Assembly: GCF_020866905.1 (NCBI RefSeq)
Contig: NZ_JAIVCC010000005.1
Location: 856,088 to 920,087 of the forward strand
Direction of reading: 5' to 3'
DNA: 64,000 bases
DNA from: Salinimicrobium sediminilitoris
GTDB lineage: Bacteria; Bacteroidota; Bacteroidia; Flavobacteriales; Flavobacteriaceae
Shown: one piece after another, positions 18,540 through 27,261 of the stretch
Layout: every line of letters begins with the position of its first letter
Numbering within the stretch: position 1 is the first letter of the stretch
Notes under the pieces: generated by a model
The model's input: only the letters and a program-made list of their open reading frames with translations
Told to the model about the DNA's origin: nothing
Database searches by the model: none
Program-made: the position numbers and the translations under genes

Positions 18540-19100
18540 ATGAAAAAAGTACTTTTTACAATCCTCACGATTTTTGCTGTAACCCGGGCACAGGCTCAAT
18601 ATTGGGAAGAAGTCATTGATGTTTCTGTAGGTTATGGAATAAGTGTGCCTTATGATGAGGTGGGGTATTTTGGTGCAGGTGTTTATGCACAGGGAGAGTA
18701 TTTATTTGGAGTGAACGAGTGGATTGATTTGAGAGCATATGCCGGTTATACGCTGGCCGAAATGAAGGGAGATCTTTCCGGGTCTAATGCCGGCCGGACT
18801 AAATCGACTGCAAGCGCCGTTCTCTTTGGAGGAAAAGCGCGCGTGAGGTACCCGTTTGAATGGGTGGCGCCTTTTGCTGAATTAGGATTAGGTGGGTCAC
18901 TTGGATCTTTTCAAACTGTCACCCCCAATATCAATATTGATAAGAAAGGACTTTTTGCACACATTCCTTTCTCTTTGGGTGTGGAACTGGGGCCGCGACA
19001 TAATATGAGTGTTAAATTGACTTCTTATTTTCATACCGGTGTGAAACAGTTCACCGCAGCTGCTGCAATTGGGATAAGAATTCCTATTGGTTATTATTAG
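18540..19100 (+). CDS. Outer-membrane beta-barrel protein
   Basis: 186 aa. Signal peptide ending TRAQAQ near residue 19, then alternating strands (VIDVSVGYGISVPYDE, WIDLRAYAGYTLAEMKGD, ARVRYPFEWVAPFAELGLGGS) and a terminal strand AAAIGIRIPIGYY. It looks like an eight-stranded porin-family barrel. Function unknown. It stands between the amidohydrolase gene and a decayed copy of that gene's 5' end. Confidence 0.7.
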   Translation: MKKVLFTILTIFAVTRAQAQYWEEVIDVSVGYGISVPYDEVGYFGAGVYAQGEYLFGVNEWIDLRAYAGYTLAEMKGDLSGSNAGRTKSTASAVLFGGKARVRYPFEWVAPFAELGLGGSLGSFQTVTPNINIDKKGLFAHIPFSLGVELGPRHNMSVKLTSYFHTGVKQFTAAAAIGIRIPIGYY

Positions 19101-19264
19101 GATTTCTCACCGGAGACGAGCTGTATTACTATAAACACAATTTTAAAATTGCAAAGCATATAAATTTGCCGATCCCGCTATCAGTGAAAAATTCATTTGC
19201 AACTTAATAATTACCGTAACAGAAGGAAAAAACGGGAATAGTAAACTCATTCCAAATGAACCTT

Positions 19265-19342
19265 CTACATTTCTTCTTCTTCCACAAATACTACGGAGGT
19301 TGACATTAGCAGCAGCAATTCCAGTAGCGATTTATGGATCAT
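19265..19342 (-). pseudogene. Remnant of a second amidohydrolase 5' end
   Basis: Read on the minus strand this encodes MIHKSLLELLLLMSTSVV and then seven more residues to a stop, against MIQRSLLALLLLMSTSLV in the gene at 15057-18338. The nucleotide match extends beyond the start codon, through TTTTAAGAGGGCTAAATATA at about 19350-19369 (18355-18374 in the parent), so about 105 bp are duplicated including the promoter side. Only the signal peptide remains. Confidence 0.85.
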
Positions 19343-19412
19343 ATAAAGATTTTAAGAGGGCTAAATATAGGGGTTTTTGAAGGTTCTATTGCCAAAACTA
19401 TCGACAAGGATA

Positions 19413-19500
19413 AGGCGTTGAAAAGTTTCTTTAAGAAAAGGTGTTCCTGTAGGTTTATAATGTTATTTTTAACATTCCCTACAATTTATGGTAATTAATA
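19413..19500. repeat. Shared 85-bp upstream element, copy A
   Basis: Contains TGTAGG at 19448 and CCCTACA ending at 19483, framing an inner inverted repeat AATGTTA-TTTT-TAACATT. The flanks also match copy B at 23597-23685 (GAAAAGTTTCT before, CTACAA then an AT-rich stretch after). Both copies sit about 40-100 bp before a plus-strand start codon, so they may carry a promoter or operator. Confidence 0.65.
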
Positions 19501-19586
19501 AATCTCTGGAATATTGACAAAAAGCCTGACAAGACATGGCAGTGTCATGTTATACCGTTGCTTTCAGAAATTTTAAACAGTTAAAA

Positions 19587-21293
19587 ATGACATCAAATCA
19601 CCAAATTATAGTTCAAACTCTTGTTGAACAAAAGAGAGATGAGTTGTACCCAGAAATTTCAATAAATGATTTCTTTCATATTTATGCAACTGAACAAATT
19701 TTGAAAAATTACGATTTGAATTATGAAGAAATTGAAAAGGGAATAACAGAAGGTGGCGGAGACGGTGGGATTGATGGTATATATACATTTATAAATGGGG
19801 AATTAATTCAATCAGTTGATGACATTGTTGACGCAAAAAAAAATACACTATTAGAGTTAGTGGTGATTCAATCCAAGTTTACCAATAGTTTTACTGAAAC
19901 AGCAGTGGAGAAGTGTAACTCTTCAGCAAAGGAACTGTTTGACCTTTCAAATGACTTAGATGCATTAAGATCCGTTTATAATGAGCAGTTAATTAGGAGT
20001 GTCAAGATATTCAGGGAACAATACAAGAAGATCATTAGCAAATTTCCCGAATTAAGTATACAATATTTTTATTGCTCCAAAGGAACTGAAGTTCATCCGA
20101 ATACAGAAAGAAAGGTGAGTGTTATTGACTCAACTTTTCAAGAGTTGTATTCAGATGCTTCCTTTAAATTCGAATTTATTACAGCTCAAAAATTATTAGA
20201 GATTTCTAGAAAAGAACAAACAAGAGTAAAACAACTTCTTCTCAAGGACAATCCAATTTCAACTACAGATGAAGGGTATATTGCCATTGCATCCATAAGG
20301 TCTTACTTTGATTTTATTACGAGTGATGATAAAAAACTTCTAAAATATTTTTTTGATGCAAATGTAAGAGACTATCAGGGAACCGTAGAAGTAAATAAAG
20401 GAATTAAAGAAACATTAGAAAATCCTGGAGAAGAAGATTTTTGGTGGCTCAATAATGGAATTACAATTACTGTTAGCAAAGCAACATACTCTGGAAAAAC
20501 TCTAACAATTGAGGACCCTCAAATAGTTAATGGCCTTCAAACTTCGTTTGAAGTTTATAATTATTTCCGAGGTGTCCCCGATTCTCAGGATGAAAGAAAC
20601 GTTCTTGTACGAGTTATTACTACGAAATCAGAAAAGAGTCGATTAAAGGTAATTCGTGCTACTAATAGTCAGACCAAGGTTCCTCTTGCCTCACTTCGTG
20701 CAACAGAATCCATTCACCGGGATCTAGAAGACTTTTTGCTCACAGAAGGTTTTTATTATGACAGAAGGAAAAACTTTTACAAAAACAATGGAAAACCAAT
20801 TAATAGCATCGTAAGCATTTCTTATTTAGGCCAAGCAGTAATGGCAATAGTTTTGCAAGAGCCTGATTATGCACGTGCCAGACCTTCATCTTTATTAAAA
20901 AATGATAGTGATTATAAGCGTGTCTTTACTGAAGATTATCCAATTAAACTGTACGCAAAGTGTGTAAACATTCAAAAGCAAACCGAACATAGATTAAAAG
21001 CAAGCAAGAGCTCATTTTCAACTTCACAAATTGGGGATATGAAATATCATGTAGCTCTTTATATTACTTGTCTTGCTCTAAAAAAGGAATCTCCAACTCC
21101 GAAAGAAATTGAAGGTTTGAATTTATCAGAAGTTTCTGAAGACTCTTGGCAAACTGCTATTGATGATGTGAATGTCTTATACGATTCCCTCGGTGGAACT
21201 AACGCGGTTGCAAAGGGGAAGGAATTAATTACTGAGCTAAAAGAATTGATTAGAGAAAAGATAACTGCAGCCGATAAGGTGTATAGTAAATAG
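19587..21293 (+). CDS. AIPR family protein with nuclease-like N-terminus (phage defence candidate)
   Basis: 568 aa from the ATG at 19587; an ATG at 19536 would add 17 residues that do not look like the family. The C-terminal two thirds carry the AIPR (abortive infection phage resistance) pattern: FWWLNNGITITVSKA near 290, IEDPQIVNGLQTSFEVYNYF near 320, RATNSQTKVPLASLRATE near 370. The N-terminal 150 residues contain GGGDGGIDGIYTFIN followed by LELVVIQSKF, which has the D...QxK layout of Mrr-like PD-(D/E)xK nucleases. The gene is more AT-rich than its neighbours, consistent with transfer. It is followed 83 bp later by a GIY-YIG nuclease. Confidence 0.85.
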   Translation: MTSNHQIIVQTLVEQKRDELYPEISINDFFHIYATEQILKNYDLNYEEIEKGITEGGGDGGIDGIYTFINGELIQSVDDIVDAKKNTLLELVVIQSKFTNSFTETAVEKCNSSAKELFDLSNDLDALRSVYNEQLIRSVKIFREQYKKIISKFPELSIQYFYCSKGTEVHPNTERKVSVIDSTFQELYSDASFKFEFITAQKLLEISRKEQTRVKQLLLKDNPISTTDEGYIAIASIRSYFDFITSDDKKLLKYFFDANVRDYQGTVEVNKGIKETLENPGEEDFWWLNNGITITVSKATYSGKTLTIEDPQIVNGLQTSFEVYNYFRGVPDSQDERNVLVRVITTKSEKSRLKVIRATNSQTKVPLASLRATESIHRDLEDFLLTEGFYYDRRKNFYKNNGKPINSIVSISYLGQAVMAIVLQEPDYARARPSSLLKNDSDYKRVFTEDYPIKLYAKCVNIQKQTEHRLKASKSSFSTSQIGDMKYHVALYITCLALKKESPTPKEIEGLNLSEVSEDSWQTAIDDVNVLYDSLGGTNAVAKGKELITELKELIREKITAADKVYSK

Positions 21294-21376
21294 CTACCTC
21301 CGAAATGACTGTCATCGCCATTATACACCACATTCTTTTTAAGTCTGTAAATTCCTTATTTCTTAATTCTTAGTTT

Positions 21377-22240
21377 ATGAAAAACTTCGGTAAAACTATA
21401 AAGATCTTCCTTGTAGACGGGGAGCCAAATGGCAGGATGACCTGCGAATTGTCTAACTGGACTGGGAAAGCTCTGAAAATTCCAAGGAAGAAAATTAAAG
21501 AATCCTCAGACCGGCCGGAATTGGAAAACACCGGGATCTATATTCTATTTGGAAAATCTGATAAATCAGAAAACAAAGAACTTGCTTACATAGGTGAAGC
21601 AGAGGGGATTTATAAAAGATTGAACCAGCATTTATCTGCAAAGGATTTCTGGAACGAAGCCCTTGTCTTTGTAAGCAAGGATGAAAACCTTAATAAGGCT
21701 CACATCAAATACCTGGAAAGCAGATTACATGAAATTGCGTTGAAAGTTAATCGTTACGACCTGGAAAATGGTAATTTGCCACCGAGGTCTTCAATATCAG
21801 AATCTGACAAAGCAGAAATGGAAGAGTTCCTGGAGAACATCAGACTGTTGGTGAATTCTTTAGGATATAAAATATTTGAAGAGCTTAGAAAAGCCCAAAC
21901 AACTCAGGAGGAGGTAAACAATACCTTCTACATAAATTCAGTAAGAGGTGCCAACGCGAAAGGACAAATGACCAACGAAGGATTTGTCGTTTTAAAGGAT
22001 TCAGAAATAGCAAATTCCATTACCAACTCCTTCCCGGAGAATTTGGTTAAATTCAGGCAAAGCTTAATTGATGACAACATAATTGTTGAGGTCAATAATA
22101 AGCTCGTGTTGAGAAAGGATCATTTGTTTTCCAGTCCGTCAGCTGCAGCTGCTGTTGTAATGGGAAGAAGTGCAAATGGTTTAACGGAGTGGAAACTTAA
22201 TGACGGCCGTCCACTAAAAGCGGTGGAATCTAACTCATAA
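21377..22240 (+). CDS. GIY-YIG nuclease with C-terminal DUF4357
   Basis: 287 aa. The GIY-YIG domain spans about residues 50-130: GIYILFG, then AYIGEAEGIYKRLNQH with the catalytic Arg, and LESRLHEIALK with the metal-binding Glu. Residues 1-45 (KTIKIFLVDGEPNGRMTCEL) form a small beta-rich segment found in this family. The DUF4357 part covers about 195-285: KGQMTNEGFVVLKDSEIA and SPSAAAAVVMGRSANGLTEW. Probably a cytosolic DNA endonuclease. Its place after an AIPR gene suggests a shared defence role, which is inference. Confidence 0.88.
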   Translation: MKNFGKTIKIFLVDGEPNGRMTCELSNWTGKALKIPRKKIKESSDRPELENTGIYILFGKSDKSENKELAYIGEAEGIYKRLNQHLSAKDFWNEALVFVSKDENLNKAHIKYLESRLHEIALKVNRYDLENGNLPPRSSISESDKAEMEEFLENIRLLVNSLGYKIFEELRKAQTTQEEVNNTFYINSVRGANAKGQMTNEGFVVLKDSEIANSITNSFPENLVKFRQSLIDDNIIVEVNNKLVLRKDHLFSSPSAAAAVVMGRSANGLTEWKLNDGRPLKAVESNS

Positions 22241-22254
22241 AAAACCTTTCAAAA

Positions 22255-22944
22255 ATGACAAAATTTCTATTCCTTCTGTTTTTATGCCTGTTGACAACAA
22301 GCTGCATCGATGATGAAATGAGGAGACCAATTCCTGGAGGCGCGCCTCAGGAAAAAGAATTTGAAGAAATAAAAGCTGTCGCGCATTTGCCGGTACATAT
22401 TGACAGCACAAAATACCTGTTGCATCCTGTAGGGGAACTGGGGGAGGAGAGATCGGAGTATTTCGGTTCCGGAGGCTCGTCGGGAGGTCATGTATATCAA
22501 TCTTCAGATGTGATTAAGGGGAGAATGAGCAACATCAAATTTCAGCAAATAGATTCTGAAGAATTGGTGCCGCTAACGAACGGACGGGTGGTGATCTATT
22601 CTGTTGAATTCCTCCGCAGCATCTTTGAAAATACCGGAAAACAGTTTCTGATTTACGAAATGCGGGATCGGGATACCAATGGTGATGAAAACCTGGATGG
22701 GGAAGATGCAAACTCACTTTACATTAGCAACATTAACGGAGAAAACTTCAGAAAACTCACTCCAAAAGGTCAGCACCTGCTGCAATTGACGGTAGTTGAC
22801 GAGATGAACCGGCTCTACTTCAAAACCAGTGAAGATAGCAACGGAGACGGGCACTTGGATAACAAAGACCGGCAGCATTTATTTTATATTGATCTAGCTG
22901 TTGAGACTCCAAAAGTTGTAGAATACGATCCTCTAAAAAAATAA
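22255..22944 (+). CDS. Lipoprotein with EF-hand-like loops, unknown function
   Basis: 229 aa. Lipobox LLTTSCIDDEM near residue 18. Two Asp/Asn-rich loops, RDTNGDENLDGEDANS near 140 and DSNGDGHLDNKDRQH near 195, look like calcium-binding EF-hand or dockerin-type loops. The sentence-like context (SLYISNINGENFRKLTP, HLFYIDLAVETPKVV) resembles propeller blades. It starts 14 bp after the GIY-YIG gene, so it may be co-transcribed, but its content does not suggest a defence role. Confidence 0.7.
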   Translation: MTKFLFLLFLCLLTTSCIDDEMRRPIPGGAPQEKEFEEIKAVAHLPVHIDSTKYLLHPVGELGEERSEYFGSGGSSGGHVYQSSDVIKGRMSNIKFQQIDSEELVPLTNGRVVIYSVEFLRSIFENTGKQFLIYEMRDRDTNGDENLDGEDANSLYISNINGENFRKLTPKGQHLLQLTVVDEMNRLYFKTSEDSNGDGHLDNKDRQHLFYIDLAVETPKVVEYDPLKK

Positions 22945-22978
22945 AAAAATACTATTTTGACCGCTTTTAAATATTCAA

Positions 22979-23416
22979 ATGGAAAAAATACTACTCCTGT
23001 TTTGTCTGGTTACCTTGCTCTCCTGTTCTAAAGAAGATACAGCACCAGATGATCCCGTTGTGGCAACCTGGAGCCATGTAAAAATGATCAAAACGCCTTT
23101 ACAGGGAGAGCCGGTAGTTATTGAAGGCAACGACTGCTCAAAAATGGAAACCATGACCTTTAAAAATAATGGAAAGCTTGAGGTCGCTTATTACCGCTAC
23201 GGTGAAAATTCTGAATGTATAATAAATGAAACTGCCTCCGGGATCTATGAATGGAAAAAAGTTTCCGAAGGATTATACAACCTTAGCAGGGGAGGGAATA
23301 CCGGGACCACTTATGAAGTCTCTTTTCCCAATATGAACACTCTTCATATGACCGTGCAATTATCTACAGCAAATGTTCAGTGGCAAAGCTACACCTATGT
23401 ATACCAAAAGCTTTAA
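22979..23416 (+). CDS. Lipocalin-like lipoprotein
   Basis: 145 aa. Lipobox TLLSCSKEDT near residue 16. The remainder is a compact all-beta domain opening with VATWSHVKM and containing METMTFKNNGKLEVAYYRYG, the arrangement of the small lipocalin-like lipoproteins abundant in Bacteroidota. It lies 34 bp after the preceding lipoprotein gene, probably in the same transcript. Ligand unknown. Confidence 0.65.
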   Translation: MEKILLLFCLVTLLSCSKEDTAPDDPVVATWSHVKMIKTPLQGEPVVIEGNDCSKMETMTFKNNGKLEVAYYRYGENSECIINETASGIYEWKKVSEGLYNLSRGGNTGTTYEVSFPNMNTLHMTVQLSTANVQWQSYTYVYQKL

Positions 23417-23476
23417 GAGTAAAGATTTCCAAAATTTAAATTTTTACACGCCCTAGCTTCAGCGGTGGTAGGTCAA

Positions 23477-23527
23477 AAATCACACTTCTAACCTCGCACT
23501 TCTAAAATCCAACTTCCTCAATTACCT
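23477..23527. repeat. Degenerate heptad repeat ACTTCTA
   Basis: ACTTCTA, ACCTCGC, ACTTCTA, AAATCCA, ACTTCCT: 7-bp step with varied units, closely like the array at about 36865-36945. Confidence 0.7.
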
Positions 23528-23554
23528 TTTAAAAATGCCATTTTAAGAACCTCT
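23524..23554. repeat. Odd-palindrome repeat, copy 2
   Basis: TACCTTTTAAAAATG-C-CATTTTAAGAACCTCT, followed by TCCGCAGCAGC as in copies near 30114 and 33251 read on the other strand. Confidence 0.65.
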
Positions 23555-23596
23555 TCCGCAGCAGCTGCCTGCTCAATTTCCGATTGGCGATAATGA

Positions 23597-23685
23597 AGAG
23601 GTTTAGAAAGTTTCTCAATGAAAATGCTGCTATGTAGGAATTTATACTATTTTTAACAATCCCTACAAAATTATAGCAAAGTAAC
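23597..23685. repeat. Shared 85-bp upstream element, copy B
   Basis: TGTAGG at 23633 and CCCTACA ending at 23667 with TTTATACTATTTTTAACA between them; flanks match copy A at 19413. It ends about 37 bp before the start codon at 23722. Confidence 0.65.
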
Positions 23686-23721
23686 ACTCAACAACGCGAG
23701 CATATCGACAATTCAGAAAAA

Positions 23722-24948
23722 ATGAAACAACAATTACTATTAATTTTATTGACAGCATTTTTAAGTCTTAACTGCTATGCCCAGATCAATTATGAAAAGG
23801 GATATTACATTGATAATGAGGGTCAAAAAACTGAGGTCCTTATTAAAAATATTGACTGGAACAATAATCCCACCGAATTTGAATTTAGACAATCTGCGGA
23901 TAGCCAATCTGAGAATGCCACAATAAAAACTGTAAGGGAATTTGGAATAAACAACTTTTCAAAATACAGCCGGCAGCTGGTAAATATTGATCGATCCAGT
24001 GGGAACTTAGATCTTTTGAGTGAAGACAGCAGCCCTCGATTTAAGGAAGAAGAACTTTTCTTAGAAGTATTAATAGAAGGAAAAGCCAATCTATACTTGT
24101 ATAATGATGGTAATATTACCAGGTATTTTTACAGTAAGGATGGTTCCAAAATTGAACAATTAATATTTAAAAAATATTTGACCTCAGACAATAACATTGG
24201 TACAAATGAGGGGTATAAACAGCAATTATTCAATGATTTGAAATGTCCAGCTTTTACAATGAGAAAAGTTGAGAATGTAGATTACAGGAAAAATGAATTA
24301 ATAAGTTTTTTTGAAGATTATAACAAGTGCCATAACCAGGACTATATTAATTTTAAAGAAAAGCAAAAAAAGGATCTATTCAATTTGAATATCCGGCCCG
24401 GTATTAACTTTTCATCTCTTTCAATGTACAATACTGTTAGTGATTTCAAGGATACCGATTTTGGTGATGAATTAGGATTTAGGCTGGGAATAGAGGGAGA
24501 ATTTATTATGCCATTTAACAAAAACAAATGGGCGATCATTCTTGAACCAACCTATCGTAACTATAAATCTGAACAGTCGCAGGAATCGGGTACTGTATCT
24601 GGTGGGATCCTTATTACAAGAGTTGATTATAAATCGATTGAACTGCCAATAGGTGTGCGGCACTATTTATACTTCAATGATAATTCAAAGCTTTTTTTAA
24701 ACGCATCCTATGTTGTTGATCTTAATCTTGATTCAACACTTGAATTCTTTAGACAAAATGGTTCAATGTACTCTTCACTGGACATTAAACCTAAAGGAGT
24801 TATAGCACTGGGTGTTGGTTATAAATTTATGGACAAATACAGCATCGAAATGAGATATCATACCAGTCGGGAACTATTAGTTGGATACTCGTATTGGAGA
24901 TCTGATTATGAAACTGTTTCAATGATAATTGGATACTCTTTGTTTTAA
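23722..24948 (+). CDS. Outer-membrane beta-barrel protein with N-terminal periplasmic domain
   Basis: 408 aa. Signal peptide ending NCYAQ near residue 22. Residues 25-215 form a soluble domain (YEKGYYIDNEGQKTEVLIKN; EGYKQQLFNDLKCPAF; ISFFEDYNKCHNQDY). From about 220 a barrel follows (NIRPGINFSSLSMYN, FRLGIEGEFIMPFN, IELPIGVRHYLYF, ALGVGYKFMDKYSIEMRYH) and ends in a terminal strand MIIGYSLF. The layout matches the PorT-like barrel proteins of flavobacteria. Function unknown. It is preceded by the shared 85-bp element also found before the AIPR gene. Confidence 0.7.
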   Translation: MKQQLLLILLTAFLSLNCYAQINYEKGYYIDNEGQKTEVLIKNIDWNNNPTEFEFRQSADSQSENATIKTVREFGINNFSKYSRQLVNIDRSSGNLDLLSEDSSPRFKEEELFLEVLIEGKANLYLYNDGNITRYFYSKDGSKIEQLIFKKYLTSDNNIGTNEGYKQQLFNDLKCPAFTMRKVENVDYRKNELISFFEDYNKCHNQDYINFKEKQKKDLFNLNIRPGINFSSLSMYNTVSDFKDTDFGDELGFRLGIEGEFIMPFNKNKWAIILEPTYRNYKSEQSQESGTVSGGILITRVDYKSIELPIGVRHYLYFNDNSKLFLNASYVVDLNLDSTLEFFRQNGSMYSSLDIKPKGVIALGVGYKFMDKYSIEMRYHTSRELLVGYSYWRSDYETVSMIIGYSLF

Positions 24949-24963
24949 TAACCATCCTAACAA

Positions 24964-25116
24964 ATGAATAAGATAAGGATAATTGGTGCAGTCCTCTTCT
25001 GTATAGGAATAACGGGTCATTTTTTAGTGGATACTGAAGATTTCGGCTTCTGGACTGGAGCAGCAATGGGAGCGGGTGTGACTATGTTATTGATCGGAAA
25101 ACTTAAATGGGCTTAA
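24964..25116 (+). CDS. Small two-segment membrane protein
   Basis: 50 aa starting MNKIRIIGAVLFCIGITGHF, 15 bp after the barrel gene. Two hydrophobic segments (IIGAVLFCIGITGHFLV; FWTGAAMGAGVTMLLIG) are joined by an acidic turn (DTEDFG). The clear start, membrane pattern and close spacing support a real gene. Function unknown. Confidence 0.6.
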   Translation: MNKIRIIGAVLFCIGITGHFLVDTEDFGFWTGAAMGAGVTMLLIGKLKWA

Positions 25117-25211
25117 TTGTTCTCTGCATTATTAATGTGAATAATCGAATGAAACTTAGCATTTATCCATAGACCTGAAATGGTTTTTAAAATAATTAAA
25201 ATAAATCTGTT

Positions 25212-25712
25212 GTGACCAAAACAAACCTCTTTCTCCTCCTCAGCTTTTTACTGGCTGCAAGTTTAACGGGCTGGTTCTATTACCAGGTTGATCATGAGGT
25301 GGGGGAAATTAATTTTGATGGCAGCCTGGATGATCCTGCCTTTGAGCTTTGTGATGAAGATAGGGTGCAACAGGATTATTCTCCTGTTGGTGCCAATTAT
25401 CGCGGCGGAAAAAAAGCGATCGAAAAGGAGATCCTGGACAGGCTGCAGGAGAAGTTGCTTTTTGAAGGATCAGGGATAATTACCCTTAGGTTTGTCGTGA
25501 ACTGCAATGGGGAAACAGGACGCTTCAGGATATGGACTATAGACGGGAAAATACAGGAAAAAGAATCTATTCAGGAGCAAATCCATATTTTTAAAGCTTC
25601 CGTAGCACAACTGAAGCATTGGGAGCCGGGCTCATGGAAAGAAAAGAAATTTGACAGCTATTACCAGGTCAATTTTAAGATCAAAAACGGAAAGATCACA
25701 GATATTTTCTAG
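25212..25712 (+). CDS. Exported protein with a TonB-C-like domain
   Basis: 166 aa with a GTG start and an N-terminal membrane segment (LFLLLSFLLAASLTGWFYY). The stretch GSGIITLRFVVNCNGETGRF near residue 95, followed by LKHWEPGSWKEKKFDSYYQV and a final NFKIKNGKITDIF, matches the C-terminal domain of TonB-like proteins. It lacks the long Pro-rich spacer of true TonB, so a role in energising transport is doubtful. Its stop lies 5 bp before the next gene, so the two are co-transcribed. Confidence 0.6.
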   Translation: MTKTNLFLLLSFLLAASLTGWFYYQVDHEVGEINFDGSLDDPAFELCDEDRVQQDYSPVGANYRGGKKAIEKEILDRLQEKLLFEGSGIITLRFVVNCNGETGRFRIWTIDGKIQEKESIQEQIHIFKASVAQLKHWEPGSWKEKKFDSYYQVNFKIKNGKITDIF

Positions 25713-25717
25713 AGCTT

Positions 25718-26560
25718 ATGAGAAAGTTTTTCAACGTTTTAAAGATTATCCTTACCGTGATATTGTTTGCGTATTCGCTGTGCTTTCTGCTTTTCATTTT
25801 TGTCATGCCTAAAGAAAGGAGGTTTGATTTTGCAGGGCATATGCAGGGTACTTATTTGTCACAGAGCATGTTCGATGTGCTCACCTGGCAGCATCCAACC
25901 TATGCCAAGGCTTATTTCGAACAGTCGGTCGCTTTAAATAAACGGGGGGAGTATGCCAAAGGATTTCGGTTGCTGGACAGGGCGGTTGAGCTGGATCCAA
26001 AAATGCACCTTGGCTATCGCGGGTACATGAAGCTGCGTTTTCTTCGGGATTATGATGCTGCCCTGGCAGATCTTGACCGTCTCGATAGTCTTACTCCAAA
26101 TCATACCGATGCGCCCTGGGGAGAAGATATTGATTTTCTAAGAGGGGAAGCCTGGTTTGGAAAAGAAAATTACCGGAAGGCGATTCGAGTATTCAACCGC
26201 AGCCTCGAAAACCAGGGGGAAGATTGGGCAGATATTCAAACCTTCGTATACCTGGGAATGGCAGAACATGAATTGGGTAATTATGAGCGGGCTATTTCAG
26301 AATTTCAAAGGGCTTTAAAATATTCAGCTTCAACTCCCGAAGCACACTTAGGCCTGGCGCAGGTCTATCGGGAAATCGGCAATCCAGGCCTGGCCCGGGA
26401 GCACATTTTAGAAGCGGAAAAAAGCATGGCCTATAAAAGAGAGGATTCCTACAACGAGTATTTGAATGAGATCTATTACATTGATATAGCAGCGATGAAG
26501 AAGGATTTGGATCTTGAGACGGCCTCAACCACTACTGCTGATGAACACTCCCGGTCCTGA
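25718..26560 (+). CDS. TPR-repeat membrane-anchored protein
   Basis: 280 aa. One N-terminal membrane segment (ILTVILFAYSLCFLLFIFVM), then about five TPR units (residues 65-240): AYFEQSVALNKRGEYAKGFR, FLRGEAWFGKENYRKAIRVF, TFVYLGMAEHELGNYERAI, HLGLAQVYREIGNPGLAREH. It is probably a periplasm-facing scaffold. It starts 5 bp after the TonB-C-like gene, which points to joint work. Confidence 0.75.
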   Translation: MRKFFNVLKIILTVILFAYSLCFLLFIFVMPKERRFDFAGHMQGTYLSQSMFDVLTWQHPTYAKAYFEQSVALNKRGEYAKGFRLLDRAVELDPKMHLGYRGYMKLRFLRDYDAALADLDRLDSLTPNHTDAPWGEDIDFLRGEAWFGKENYRKAIRVFNRSLENQGEDWADIQTFVYLGMAEHELGNYERAISEFQRALKYSASTPEAHLGLAQVYREIGNPGLAREHILEAEKSMAYKREDSYNEYLNEIYYIDIAAMKKDLDLETASTTTADEHSRS

Positions 26561-26577
26561 AGTAGAAGCTGAATAAA

Positions 26578-27123
26578 ATGACACCAACCAATACTTATCT
26601 TTTCACCTCCCGACGGCTCGGTTTCCGGCCATGGATTTTGGATGACCTGGAGGAATTCGCCGCACTTAACGCTGATCCTGCGGTGATGGAGTTCTTTCCG
26701 AAGCCATTAAGCAGGGAGGAATCGGCGGAGTTTCTCGACAGATTATTTAATCATTATACGAAGCATGGCTACTGCTACTTCGCTGTGGAGTTGCTGGAGA
26801 CGGGGGAATTTCTTGGCTTCACAGGCCTGGCTTACCAAACTTTTGATTCAGAATTCACTCCGGCCACAGATATTGGTTGGCGGCTTCAAAGAAGAGCGTG
26901 GGGGAAAGGCTATGCCACCGAAGGCGCCAAAAGATGCCTTCAATATGCTTTTGAAGACCTGAAGCTGAATAAGATAATTTCCACCTGCCCAAAATTAAAT
27001 CATCGTTCTGAACGGACAATGCAGAAGATAGGTATGGTTAAAAAAGGAGAGTTTGATCATCCGGGACTTCAGGAGTATCCCGAACTCCAAAGCTGCGTAT
27101 TGTATGAGATTGGAAAGGAGTGA
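26578..27123 (+). CDS. GNAT-family N-acetyltransferase (RimJ/RimL type)
   Basis: 181 aa. It opens like the RimJ/RimL branch (TSRRLGFRPWILDDLEEFAA) and carries the acetyl-CoA motif A region DIGWRLQRRAWGKGYATEGA near residue 100, then LNKIISTCPKLNHRSERTMQ with the conserved Asn and KIGMVKKGEF. It transfers acetyl groups from acetyl-CoA to an amine; the substrate is unknown. It follows the TPR gene by 17 bp and may be the last gene of that transcript, since a terminator lies just behind it. Confidence 0.9.
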   Translation: MTPTNTYLFTSRRLGFRPWILDDLEEFAALNADPAVMEFFPKPLSREESAEFLDRLFNHYTKHGYCYFAVELLETGEFLGFTGLAYQTFDSEFTPATDIGWRLQRRAWGKGYATEGAKRCLQYAFEDLKLNKIISTCPKLNHRSERTMQKIGMVKKGEFDHPGLQEYPELQSCVLYEIGKE

Positions 27124-27152
27124 AAACCGGGATTTTTCAGCCCGGGTTTTAT
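27123..27152 (+). terminator. Intrinsic terminator after the GNAT gene
   Basis: AAAACCGGG-ATTTTTCAG-CCCGGGTTTT with one bulged C; it overlaps the stop codon and is followed by a T-rich stretch. Confidence 0.75.
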
Positions 27153-27261
27153 CATTTTTTTAATAGATTTGGAAACACCTAACAGGAAAGCCGGTATTTA
27201 AAATGCTAATCTTGTGCCGGTGAAATAAGTATATAACTATCATACTCATTACTCTTTAGAC

